Below, piece by piece: positions 1-8,635 of a stretch of 64,000 bases of DNA. Within the stretch, counting starts at the first letter, position 1. Every line of letters starts with the position of its first letter. The notes under the pieces were generated by a model, which saw only the letters and a list, made by a program, of their open reading frames with translations, had not been told where the DNA came from and made no database searches. The translations under genes and the position numbers were made by a program. The DNA is taken from NCBI GenBank assembly GCA_021780315.1, contig JAJXYY010000010.1:1-64000 (forward strand). Reading direction: 5' to 3'. This DNA comes from Acidobacteriota bacterium. Its GTDB lineage: Bacteria > Acidobacteriota > Terriglobia > Terriglobales > Acidobacteriaceae.

Positions 1-1
1 G

Positions 2-118
2 CTTCACGCCTGGCTCAATACCTACAACTGGCATCGACCCCATGCTAGTCTCAACCAACATCCGCCCATCAGCCGCTCTGGCATCGATCGGAATAACCTG
101 TTGAGCCACCACACCTAG
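2..118 (+). mobile_element. Transposase C-terminal end (IS481/IS3 superfamily), entering from outside the window
   Basis: An open frame enters from the left edge and stops at the TAG at 116-118. Its 38 codons read LHAWLNTYNWHRPHASL and then a PPISR-type tail. This is the typical end of the DDE integrase core of IS481 and related transposases: a tryptophan-containing 'YN..RPH.SL' followed by a proline-rich tail. The element may be intact to the left, which cannot be seen here. The next reading frame begins immediately after the stop, so the insertion sequence appears to abut the truncated binding-protein gene at 121. No terminal inverted repeat or target duplication could be confirmed because the other end lies outside the window. 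Confidence 0.75.
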
Positions 119-120
119 CC

Positions 121-891
121 GCCGACCACCTGACCATCCTCCCGGACAGTTGGTCCTTCGATCACCCTGGCAACGATTACCCCGGCAACGATCATCCCAA
201 CAGCGCCCGCCCCAGCAACCTCGATCTACTCCACGCCACCCGCCCCGACCTCGTCCTCGCCAGCGTCCCCTACCGCCTCGAATCCCTGGCCGCAATCCTC
301 AAATCCGGCCTGCCCGTCCTCACCCTCGCCCCCCACTCCCTCGCCGATATCTACAACGACATCCGCCTCATCGCCGCCGTCTCCGCCGCCCCGGCCGCCG
401 GCCAGGCTCTCATCGACCACTTCACCCAAGCCATCGAAGCCACCCGCGCCGCCGCCATCTCCACTCACCCACCGCTCGTCTACTGCGAGGAGTGGGGCAA
501 GCCACTCATCCACTCCCAGCACTGGGTCGCCGAACTCGTAACCGCCGCCGGCGGACGCTTCGTTGGCGAACCCGGCTCTCACACCACCCCACAACAAATT
601 GCCGCCGCCAACCCGGACATCCTGCTCTTCGCCTGGTGTGGAGCAGGGAATCGAGTCCCCCTCGAAAAACTCATCGTCCAACGCAACTGGCAACACCTCA
701 CCGCCGTCCGCAATCGTCGCGTCTTCTGCATCCCCGACCAGTACCTCAACACCCCCGCCACCACACTTCTCGAAGGTCTGGCCTGCATCGCCACCGCCAT
801 CCACCCCACCCGCTTCCAACACGCCGAACTCATCTCTCTTCCAACCCACCCCACGGCGTTGACCCCAACCTCACCAATCGGTACACTCTAA
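121..891 (+). pseudogene. Truncated cobalamin-type ABC transporter substrate-binding protein (BtuF-like)
   Basis: The frame has no credible start codon: it opens directly after the transposase stop and ends at TAA 889-891. About 255 residues remain. They include ARPSNLDLLHATRPDLVLAS, LPVLTLAPHSLADIYNDI and a C-terminal NRRVFCIPDQYLNTPA segment. This fits the periplasmic-binding fold of vitamin B12/iron-siderophore binding proteins (PF01497), in which 'RPDLV' and the 'PHSL.DI..DIR' helix are characteristic. The N-terminal signal peptide and first strand-helix units are missing, so the gene is probably inactive. The remnant contains a small internal duplication (GND-P twice, near 175-205). The most economical cause is insertion of the element at 2-118. 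A divergent start just upstream cannot be excluded. Confidence 0.7.
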
Positions 892-944
892 AAGGCAGTC
901 AGCGAACAACATATTCGCGACCCGCAGCGGCACCATCCCTGCAT

Positions 945-1018
945 TGCCCCCTCGTTCAATGGTAGGACAGTCGGCTCTGAACCGATCAATCGGGGTTCGA
1001 ATCCCTGGGGGGCAACCA
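945..1018 (+). tRNA. tRNA-Gln (anticodon CUG)
   Basis: The sequence folds as a full cloverleaf. The 7-bp acceptor stem is TGCCCCC (945-951) with GGGGGCA (1008-1014). There is a short D-arm, and a 5-bp anticodon stem GTCGG/CCGAT around the loop CTCTGAA, which gives anticodon CTG. A T-arm CGGGG-TTCGAAT-CCCTG follows. The discriminator is A1015 and CCA is encoded at 1016-1018. Anticodon CUG reads CAG, so the product is glutamine tRNA. Insertion-sequence debris lies on both sides, suggesting that the neighbourhood is an insertion hot spot. Confidence 0.93.
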
Positions 1019-1092
1019 ACACTGCACTTCGTAGCACTTCTCTGAACCTTCCCGCACGCACAAACCTCCTATAGATCAATAATTTAGACGAT

Positions 1093-1506
1093 ATTTTGTC
1101 CAGAGATGAGCCCTGTACTCCGCCTGGAAGGTTCCGTTGCGACTTTCTACGAACACGTTGTCAGTCGGCTTGCCAGGCATTGAGAAGTCGATCTTCGGGC
1201 TGTTCTGATAGGCCCACAGGTCCATGGCATGACTGGGAACTCGCTGCCGTTGTCTCAGAACAACCCCTTAGGGACACCACGTTCGAGTTTCAGCTTGTTC
1301 AGCGTGTGCACTACATCGTAACCCTTCAAGCTCTGGCCAACTTCGATCACCACTGCCTCCAGGCCAGCGTACTTCGCCTTCCATCGGTAGAACGTCTGCT
1401 CGCTGATCCCAGCCTTACGGATCACCTCAGCCACAGGAACACCCACTTGAGCCTGTTTCAACACACCAGCAATCTGCTCCACAGAAAATCGCCTCTGTTT
1501 ACGCAA
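1093..1506 (-). pseudogene. Degenerate IS3-family (IS407-group-like) transposase remnant
   Basis: Read on the minus strand from a TTG at 1506, the frame begins RRFSVEQIAGVLKQAQVGVP and continues with EVIRKAGISEQTFYRWKAKY. This is the helix-turn-helix OrfA of IS3-family elements. The coiled-coil part of OrfA and most of OrfB are deleted. The frame runs instead into a short C-terminal OrfB segment with a TGA stop at 1255-1257 and then a frameshift. Beyond them the lost frame still reads DNGSEF, MDLWAYQNSPKIDFSMPGKP and TDNVFVESRNGTFQAEY, the catalytic tail of the integrase. The internal deletion, stop and frameshift show that the copy is dead. Confidence 0.85.
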
Positions 1507-1844
1507 AATCTCCTCTCAGATCTTGCCGATAACTAACATTTCAATGAGTCCCAACATTCCGGGGGCCGAAAATACCGCGCCTGTCATAAGCTTCGAATCT
1601 ACTTCTGTCTTCCTGTCAGCGATTATCTGACCTGCATCTCTGTCGCGGTGGACGTGGAATGGTGGTGAGGCGACTCCACGGTCCCTTTGGGCCATCTCGC
1701 GTCCTCCACGAAGAATGTAATAAACACGAGATAAATTGTGACGTTCTCACTTGAGAGGGAGCGTAGCCTCGAGCGCGTTTCGGTAGCTGCTTCGATCAAA
1801 TGAGTCTGAGGTTCTCTCCGGCTGGATCACGCATGTCCTCTGCA
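1507..1844. other. Intergenic stretch without a recognised gene
   Basis: This 338-bp stretch lies between the IS3 remnant and the end of the regulator gene. It is of mixed composition and contains short inverted segments (for example around 1735-1785), but no convincing coding frame, tRNA or terminator. It probably represents decayed DNA next to the dead insertion sequence. Confidence 0.4.
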
Positions 1845-3215
1845 TCACTCGATGCGAAAGGCGACCACTTGTGTGTTGGCAGCATTGGATTGAATGCTGG
1901 TCGATTGCAGCAGCACCTCAAAAGGACGAAGCTCACCATTCGTCTGTCTGGCTGCGCGCATCACCGGCCTCAGAGTTTCACCGTGCAGCAGCGCATCGGC
2001 GGCAGCCTGGGTTCCGGCTACGTCGAGTCCTTCGATCAAGAGCAGGTGCCCTGTCCCGGCAAGGTTGGGCTGATAAGCGATCACGGCATAGGTAGGATGG
2101 GCCGGTTCAGTCCACAGGCTCTCGTAATGGCTGGCTTCGCTCGGCTTCGGATTGATGTTATCCACCCACGCCTGTTGTCTCTCGATGCTGTAGGAGATTC
2201 GGAAGTTGAGGTTCCGCTGTACAAGCTCAGCCCACGGGTTACTCCCGATCGACCCAATCAGGACCGCATTCCCAGTCTTCAGGTCGTCCATCCGCAGATC
2301 ACGCGGGAAGCGTACAAACAGTCGCTGGGGGTCTACCTCCGGCAGCCGTGAGATCGCCGATACCACCTGCAAATCAACAAAACTGGTGAACTCCTGTGTC
2401 CGCAGATCCGCTTGGCTATGCTCATCCACCGCTGGCAGGGGCAGCGTCAGGTAATCCCCCTTCAGATAACTGCCAAGTCGAACCTGCCTCTGCGAAAGAT
2501 CTTCAAGGAGGTTGAAACCACTATCAGATGGCACCACAAAAGTGTTCAGAGGAGATCGAAAAAGAGAGGTCCACAAGGCAGAGGTCGGTTGCACCGCGCC
2601 ACGTGCCGGTTGGAAGTGCGCCAGAAGTGTAGCGGTGACTCCGACAAGCAAAACCGTATACATCGCCAGCATCGCAACCCGCACTACTTGGCCCGGCCAG
2701 ACCGAGTTCCGCTGAGTACTCAACGTCGAGGTCTCTATCAAAGGTGCAATTAAGGATGGCATCACCGTGCTGGATTCAATCATCGATGGCAGGACTGTAT
2801 GGCTCTCGGACGACGTCTCCTCCGTCCGGCACTGTGGTTCCTGCAACACAAACAGTGGTACATATCCGCCCAGTGGTATCTCAATCCGATACAGCTCGTC
2901 CCGTCCTTCATCGGCAGCGTACTCGGCTAACCTTCTCCGCAACTGCCGTGCGTAGTTCCGCACAATATTGTCTTCCACAGTGCGATAGTTTCGCGGTCGG
3001 TCAAAGACCTGCACCCCAATCTGATATTCGGTGATCTCAGCCTGACGGCCCTGTAGAGTTTCCGAGCAAACATGCATAAGAAAGCGTGTAAGCAAAGGTG
3101 CTCGTTGGAACCGTCGGCTTGCAACGATGCGCCCTACCAATTGCCAATGATCGGTCTCCTCGTTCTGAAGAGAGGGTAACTCCAAGGACGAAAAATCTTG
3201 TCGTCCGCTAATCAT
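1845..3215 (-). CDS. Membrane-anchored winged-helix-type regulator-like protein
   Basis: This 456-residue protein has three parts. Residues about 20-125 form a compact domain with FLMHVCSETLQGR, a 'TEYQIGVQVFDR' helix, EDNIVRNYARQLRRRLAEY and a GGYVPLF wing-like end. I recognise this pattern from acidobacterial DNA-binding-like proteins found beside TonB receptors and adenylate-cyclase-type regulators. One membrane segment follows at about 177-201. The C-terminal region (about 215-456) has no recognised domain and would lie in the periplasm. The ATG at 3213-3215 has a GGAG eight bases upstream. The gene diverges from the Oar receptor gene across 333 bp, so it may sense a periplasmic signal and control that receptor. 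That role is inferred from position and architecture only. Confidence 0.6.
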   Translation of the reverse strand: MISGRQDFSSLELPSLQNEETDHWQLVGRIVASRRFQRAPLLTRFLMHVCSETLQGRQAEITEYQIGVQVFDRPRNYRTVEDNIVRNYARQLRRRLAEYAADEGRDELYRIEIPLGGYVPLFVLQEPQCRTEETSSESHTVLPSMIESSTVMPSLIAPLIETSTLSTQRNSVWPGQVVRVAMLAMYTVLLVGVTATLLAHFQPARGAVQPTSALWTSLFRSPLNTFVVPSDSGFNLLEDLSQRQVRLGSYLKGDYLTLPLPAVDEHSQADLRTQEFTSFVDLQVVSAISRLPEVDPQRLFVRFPRDLRMDDLKTGNAVLIGSIGSNPWAELVQRNLNFRISYSIERQQAWVDNINPKPSEASHYESLWTEPAHPTYAVIAYQPNLAGTGHLLLIEGLDVAGTQAAADALLHGETLRPVMRAARQTNGELRPFEVLLQSTSIQSNAANTQVVAFRIE

Positions 3216-3548
3216 TAATGAAACTCCATAAGTTGAACGTGCAGGTCCAGCATCGTGCTGCCGGTAACGAAGAAGAAACGGAGACGGTCAATACGTGAGT
3301 TGTCGGTAGTGCGAGCCTATCGCTGGCATGTAAATCCTGAATGAATAGCGCTCGATACCAACTCGTCTCAAAGGCATTTCACCGACAATTCACAATGCTT
3401 CTATCCATAATCAAATCTATAGTTTCGACTGCACTCTACACAGGGGTATACCCCGGTTGCGGTAGGGTAAACCCTGTTGCCAAAGCTCGAGAAGCCCGAC
3501 CCTGTATCCAGCGAAGCGTCCCCGAGGATGCTCCGCAGGAGCGCCATC
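3216..3548. promoter_or_regulatory. Divergent promoter region with a perfect palindrome
   Basis: This 333-bp spacer separates the membrane-anchored regulator (minus) from the Oar receptor (plus) and must hold both promoters. The clearest feature is the perfect 12-base palindrome GGGGTATACCCC at 3443-3454, followed by a second imperfect repeat (AGGGTAAACCCT, about 3464-3475). They lie about 75-105 bp before the chosen receptor start, a reasonable place for an operator. No experimental or family evidence ties a particular protein to it. Confidence 0.35.
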
Positions 3549-6500
3549 ATGCAAACTGGTTCATCAGCAATGCCAAACCGTCCCGGCAGGCTGAACGCAG
3601 CAACTGGCTGCTCAAACTTTCCCTCTCTGTACTGGCTCTTGTGCTTCATGCTCGCGCTCTTCCTGCTTCCCCTCGGTGCGCTTGCCCAGGTGAACACCGG
3701 AAATCTCAGCGGTCTGATCACCGATCCCTCCGGCGCCGTCGTCCACAGTGCGACCGTCACCGTCATCGCGACCAGCACCGGATATTCGCGCACAGCGCAG
3801 AGCGGAACTGACGGTGCCTACATCTTTCCCGATCTGCCCATCGGCGGATACACCGTAACCGTTTCGTCCCCTGGATTCTCGACCATCAAGGAAACCGCAA
3901 CCATCAACGTCGGTGCTCACCTGCGCCGCGACTTCCGTGTCAAGGTCGGAGAGGCCAGTCAGACGGTGGAAGTGACGGCACCCGGCTCCGGCTTGTCGCG
4001 GGACGACGCCTCCATCAGCACCGTCATTACCGCGGACATTATCGCCAGCACCCCGCTCTTCCTCCGCAACTGGGACGATCTCCTCCGCACCGTTCCCGGT
4101 GTCCAGATCAATCGCTATACAAATCAGAGCGGAGCCACATCTGCTGGTCGTACTGGCGACTTCAATGTCAACGGCGTACATACCCTCCAGAACAACTTCA
4201 TCCTCGATGGCATCGACAACAACACATTCTCCGAGAATGTGCAGGAACTCAGCAGCGAAGCCGCCCACCCATCCGTCGACGTCATAGCCGAGTTCAATGT
4301 AATCACCAACCCATACTCCGCGGAGTACGGGCGCGCTCCTGGCGCCGTCGTGTCCGTCAACACCCGCAGCGGAACCAATAAATTTCACGGAACAGTCTAC
4401 GAGTTCGTCCGTAATCAGTACTTCGACGCATTCGATTACTTCTCCAAGCAGTCACAGGCCAAGAAAGCCGAGGACAACCAGAACCAGTTCGGCGGCAGCA
4501 TCGGCGGTCCCGTTCTGCACGACAAACTGTTCTTCTTCTTCAACTACGAAGCAACCCGCGTCAAGCAGGGAGTATCCCGTATCTCCACCGTTCCTCTCGA
4601 TAATGAACGCATCGGCGACTTCAGCACCGCAGCTGCTGCCAACGCTGGAATTTCACCCTATCCCACCGTTTACGATCCGCTCACCTGTGCCACGCCCTAC
4701 AACGTCAAAAGCGGTTGCACCGCATTTCAAAACAACCAGATTCCCAAAGATCGTATCGACGCAGCAGTCAGCAAGCTTATGGCGCTGTTTCCCGAGCCAA
4801 ACTTCAAAAATGGCGGCGCTAACTTTCCCGAACTCAACAACTACTCCCGCACAGGCGCTTTGACCGACTTCAACAGCAGCTACGATGCACGTGTCGATTG
4901 GACCCCGTCTTCCGCCGACACCGTCTTTACTCGTTTCAATTACTTCAATCGCACCCGCGATATCCCGGGCTTCTTCGGTGGCCTCGCGGACGGTACCGGA
5001 ACCTCTGCCTGGGGTAACCAGATTCTCAAGGGCGCCAGCGTAGTGCTCGGCTGGACCCACATCGTCAAGCCAACCATGGTCAACGACTTCCGCCTCGGGT
5101 GGGTCCGCGACTACTCCTATGCCCAGCAGCAGTCCTTCAGCCTGCCACAACTGGCCGGTAGCTTTGTACCCGGAATCCCAAACAATCCAGCAATCGGTGG
5201 CGGCGTGCCGCTCACCCAATTCAGCAATAAGACCTTTCTCGGATCACCGGACTATCTCCCCAAGAAGCAAGTGCCGATGCTCTATCAGTACAACGACACG
5301 CTCTCCTGGACCCGTGGAAACCACAACCTCAAATTCGGCGCCACCGTCTTTTTCCCCATGCGCAACGTCTTTCAGGATGAACCCGGAACCCGTGGCGACC
5401 TCAATTTCACCGGCATCTTTACCGGAGGCCTCTCGTACGCCGACGGATTGCTTGGAGCAACCCAGTACACCCAACTCACCAACGTATTCTTCGTCGACCA
5501 GCGCCTCTGGATGGCCTCCGGCTTTGTTGAAGATGACTGGAAGGTAAGTCCGAAGCTGACCCTCAACCTCGGTCTGCGTTATGACTTCGCCACCCCGGCA
5601 ACGGAAGCAAAAAATCGGATGGCAAACTTCAACCCAGCCGGCACCGGTTCCATGATCCTTGCCAAGGCGGGCTCACTCGGCGACCGCGCTCTGGTCAATC
5701 CCAACACCACCAACTTTGCACCACGAGTCGGCATCTCCTACAGTCTCAACGACAAGACCGTGCTTCACGGTGGCTATGGCATCTACTACACCTCGCTCGA
5801 GCGTATCGGCAGCGAAAATCAACTCGCGCTCAATCCGCCCAATCTGATCAACAAAACCATCGCCAGCAACGTCGCGCCTGTCCTCACGCCTGCTGTCGGC
5901 TTCCCCTCCAACTTCCTCGATCCCTCCACCGTCGATCTCACCCATCTGCAAAACTTTCACGTTCGCGCGGTCAATCCCAACATCGGCCCTCCAACGGTCC
6001 AGCAGTGGAGCGTTGGCTTCCAGCGTCAAATCACGCAGGCATGGCTGGGGCAGGTCGACTACGTTGGCACCCACTCCACCAACCTCGACGTGCTCCGCGA
6101 CTATAATCAGCCGCTGATCTCCGGCAATAAGGTGGTCACCAGTCCCTCTGCCCCTAGCGGAACCACACCCTACGCCAACTTCGGCCAGATCGAGTACCTC
6201 GATGCAGTCGGCCTGAGCAACTATCACGGCCTACAGGCCAGCCTTACGCGAGTCCTGCACAACGGCCTCAGCGTCCGTGCTGCCTATACCTACTCGCATT
6301 CACTCGACAACACACCGGAAGAACTGGAAAGCAACTCTGGTGGCGCACCCAATGGACGCAATCCCGGCGCCTGGTACGGCAATAGTGACTTCGACGTCCG
6401 TCACCGCATCGCTGCCAGCTACGTCTACCAGCTTCCCTTTGGCAAAGGAAAAGCCATGTTCCAATCCGGACCTGCATCCTGGGTTCTAGGCAATTGGACC

Positions 6501-6974
6501 ACCTCCGGTGTCTACACCTTCTACTCCGGTCATCCGTTCCAAGCTCAATGGGCCAGCGAAAACAGCCTGCTCGATGCCTACGGCTTCGCGGTAGCTCCAC
6601 CGAACCAGGTAGCACCGGTGCACTACCTCAAGCAGACCGGCTGCTGGTTCTACGCTTCCAACAACAAAAGCTGCGCGGCTGCCGGCAATGGCCTCGCCAC
6701 TCCATTCACAGACCCCGGTCAATACACGATCGGCAATGTGGGCCGTAACACGCTGCTCGGCCCACGCACACAGCTCTTCGACTTCGCTCTCTACAAGAAC
6801 ATCCTGTTCACCGAAGCCCTCAACGCAGAGCTTCGCTGGGAGGTCTTCAACGTCGCCAACCATCCCGTCTTCGGTCAACCCAGCGGCAACGTCAGCAACG
6901 GCAGTGCCGGTTCCATCACTTCACTCTCAGCCGATCCGCGCGTCATGCAATTCGCGGTTCGCTTCAACTGGTAA
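3549..6974 (+). CDS. Oar-like TonB-dependent outer-membrane receptor
   Basis: The product has about 1141 residues from ATG 3549, which has AGGAG seven bases upstream; a TTG at 3477 would add 24 residues without a ribosome site. A hydrophobic signal ends in GALAQ. It is followed by a carboxypeptidase-regulatory-like beta-sandwich (GNLSGLITDPSGAVV to about residue 135), a plug region with LDGIDNNTF and 'EYGRAPGAVVSVNTRSGTN', and then a long beta-barrel ending in FAVRFNW with the terminal aromatic typical of outer-membrane proteins. This is the Oar/TonB carboxypeptidase-regulatory architecture greatly expanded in Acidobacteria, used to import large or oligomeric ligands. The ligand is unknown. 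Neighbouring hydrolases for phosphoesters suggest, but do not prove, a phosphorylated substrate. Confidence 0.92.
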   Translation: MQTGSSAMPNRPGRLNAATGCSNFPSLYWLLCFMLALFLLPLGALAQVNTGNLSGLITDPSGAVVHSATVTVIATSTGYSRTAQSGTDGAYIFPDLPIGGYTVTVSSPGFSTIKETATINVGAHLRRDFRVKVGEASQTVEVTAPGSGLSRDDASISTVITADIIASTPLFLRNWDDLLRTVPGVQINRYTNQSGATSAGRTGDFNVNGVHTLQNNFILDGIDNNTFSENVQELSSEAAHPSVDVIAEFNVITNPYSAEYGRAPGAVVSVNTRSGTNKFHGTVYEFVRNQYFDAFDYFSKQSQAKKAEDNQNQFGGSIGGPVLHDKLFFFFNYEATRVKQGVSRISTVPLDNERIGDFSTAAAANAGISPYPTVYDPLTCATPYNVKSGCTAFQNNQIPKDRIDAAVSKLMALFPEPNFKNGGANFPELNNYSRTGALTDFNSSYDARVDWTPSSADTVFTRFNYFNRTRDIPGFFGGLADGTGTSAWGNQILKGASVVLGWTHIVKPTMVNDFRLGWVRDYSYAQQQSFSLPQLAGSFVPGIPNNPAIGGGVPLTQFSNKTFLGSPDYLPKKQVPMLYQYNDTLSWTRGNHNLKFGATVFFPMRNVFQDEPGTRGDLNFTGIFTGGLSYADGLLGATQYTQLTNVFFVDQRLWMASGFVEDDWKVSPKLTLNLGLRYDFATPATEAKNRMANFNPAGTGSMILAKAGSLGDRALVNPNTTNFAPRVGISYSLNDKTVLHGGYGIYYTSLERIGSENQLALNPPNLINKTIASNVAPVLTPAVGFPSNFLDPSTVDLTHLQNFHVRAVNPNIGPPTVQQWSVGFQRQITQAWLGQVDYVGTHSTNLDVLRDYNQPLISGNKVVTSPSAPSGTTPYANFGQIEYLDAVGLSNYHGLQASLTRVLHNGLSVRAAYTYSHSLDNTPEELESNSGGAPNGRNPGAWYGNSDFDVRHRIAASYVYQLPFGKGKAMFQSGPASWVLGNWTTSGVYTFYSGHPFQAQWASENSLLDAYGFAVAPPNQVAPVHYLKQTGCWFYASNNKSCAAAGNGLATPFTDPGQYTIGNVGRNTLLGPRTQLFDFALYKNILFTEALNAELRWEVFNVANHPVFGQPSGNVSNGSAGSITSLSADPRVMQFAVRFNW

Positions 6975-6989
6975 CGAACACACAACCAA

Positions 6990-7025
6990 CGGCTCGGAAG
7001 GTGCTGCATCGCACCTTCCGAGCCG
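6990..7025 (+). terminator. Hairpin after the Oar receptor
   Basis: A 15-bp perfect stem, CGGCTCGGAAGGTGC with GCACCTTCCGAGCCG, encloses a TGCATC loop 15 bp after the receptor stop and is followed by CCTCGTTTGC. There is no long T tract. It may therefore act as a weak terminator, or as an attenuator and mRNA stabiliser before the PHP gene, which begins only 25 bp later. Confidence 0.7.
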
Positions 7026-7050
7026 CCTCGTTTGCTAGGATTTGTCTGCG

Positions 7051-8532
7051 ATGAAGTTCCGTATATGGTCCGTCCTATGCCTTATCCTCACGCCGCTGCT
7101 TCGCGCTCAGTCTGCCCCGCCTTCTCTGGTTCTGGAAGGCACTGTCACCAGCGCACAAGATAAAACCTATCTCGATGTTCCGTTCCAGGTGCCGGACGGT
7201 ATCCACCGTATCAGTGTCGACTTCAGTTACACCGGCCACGAGCAACACACCACAATCGATCTGGGCATCGCCGACCCCTACCGCTTTCGAGGCGCCAGCG
7301 GCGGTAACAAAAGCCACTTTACCATCAGTGAAGCGGATGCCACACCATCCTATCTGCCAGGTGAAATCCCTCCGGGCCGTTGGAAGTTGCTCCTTTCTGT
7401 TCCGAATATTCGCACAGGTGTGCTCGCGCACTACCATGCAGAGATTCGTTTCAACGACCCCGCCGAAGACCACAGCTTTGCATCCCAACCTCTCGCGCAT
7501 GGTCAACGTTGGTATCGCGGTGATCTCCACGTGCACACCGCACACAGCGACGGAAGCTGCATCAGTCAGACCGGAACACGCGTTCCTTGTCCCGTCTTTC
7601 TCACCGTGCAGGCCGCAGCGACGCGCAACCTCGACTTCATCGCGGTCTCAGACCACAACACCACTTCGCAGTTTGATTCGTTGCGGGAACTACAGCCCTA
7701 CTTCGACAAGGTTCTCCTCATCCCGGCTCGCGAAATCACTACCTTCTGGGGACACCTCAACGTCTTAGGCACAACCCAGTTCATCGACTACCGCACCCAG
7801 AACCTCAACGGACGCGATATCAACGCACTCCTTCAGGACGTACGCTCCAACGGTGCCATCGCGTCCATCAATCACGGTGACGCACCCTCAGGCGAGTCCT
7901 GCATGGGCTGCGGATGGACTCCTCCATCCGAGGTAGATATGAGCCTCTTCACCGGTATCGAAGTAATCAACGGCGGCAGCATGCTCTTTTCGAGTGCGAA
8001 TCTCTGGGACAAGCAAATCGCAGCGGGCCATCACCTCACCGCCATTGGCGGTAGTGATAACCACAATGCTCTTATCCCTCCAGGCCAGCCGGGTGCCATC
8101 GGCAGACCCACGACCGTCGTCGCGGCAGAGGAACTCTCCGTGCCCGCCCTTCTCAACGCCATCCGCCAGGGCCGCGTCTTCATCGACCTCACCTCCTCAC
8201 ACGACAAGTTGCTCGATATGGAGGCCAGCACCGGCTCAAGCCACGCAAGAATGGGCGAAGACCTCACTGCTTCCAATGGAATGCCTGTCCAGATAAACAT
8301 GCATGTCGCTGCATGTACAGGCACTCAAGTTCACCTCCTCATCGACGGTCAGGAGTCTCCCACGCTCGCCCCCATCGATATCGCAGGCAGTGATGAAACA
8401 CTGCACGCGCAATGGTTGGCCAGCAGCGGCCGGCACTGGTTGCGGCCAGAAGTCCGCGACGCTCAGGGCCAACTGCTCCTGCTAGGCAATCCCATCTACA
8501 TCAACTTTCCCAGCCGCCAGCAGCCACAGTGA
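7051..8532 (+). CDS. PHP-domain phosphoesterase of the CehA/McbA type
   Basis: The protein has 493 residues from ATG 7051, which follows AGGA ten bases upstream, and a signal peptide ending near LLRAQS. An N-terminal beta-rich domain of about 150 residues precedes a PHP metallohydrolase domain. Metal-binding motifs are visible in order: GDLHVHTAHSDG, then VSDHN, INHGDAP and GGSDNHN. PHP enzymes bind two or three metals and hydrolyse phosphoester or related bonds. CehA/McbA relatives act on carbaryl-type esters, but the natural substrate of secreted versions is mostly unknown. It lies directly downstream of the Oar receptor and upstream of a second predicted phosphodiesterase, so it may be part of one uptake and degradation unit in the periplasm or outside the cell. 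Confidence 0.85.
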   Translation: MKFRIWSVLCLILTPLLRAQSAPPSLVLEGTVTSAQDKTYLDVPFQVPDGIHRISVDFSYTGHEQHTTIDLGIADPYRFRGASGGNKSHFTISEADATPSYLPGEIPPGRWKLLLSVPNIRTGVLAHYHAEIRFNDPAEDHSFASQPLAHGQRWYRGDLHVHTAHSDGSCISQTGTRVPCPVFLTVQAAATRNLDFIAVSDHNTTSQFDSLRELQPYFDKVLLIPAREITTFWGHLNVLGTTQFIDYRTQNLNGRDINALLQDVRSNGAIASINHGDAPSGESCMGCGWTPPSEVDMSLFTGIEVINGGSMLFSSANLWDKQIAAGHHLTAIGGSDNHNALIPPGQPGAIGRPTTVVAAEELSVPALLNAIRQGRVFIDLTSSHDKLLDMEASTGSSHARMGEDLTASNGMPVQINMHVAACTGTQVHLLIDGQESPTLAPIDIAGSDETLHAQWLASSGRHWLRPEVRDAQGQLLLLGNPIYINFPSRQQPQ

Positions 8533-8635
8533 TTGCAGCAAAAATGTCACGAATAATACGATCGCTCCAGGTTACAAATGCTGCTCGCCCTGCATGGTCT
8601 CAATCTCCAGCCGATGTCGAAGAAGGGTCTCAACC

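Noticed and set aside
150-965. Plus-strand frame of 271 codons over the truncated binding protein
   Set aside because: Arg/Pro-rich out-of-frame translation that runs into the tRNA. The neighbouring frame carries the recognisable binding-protein sequence.
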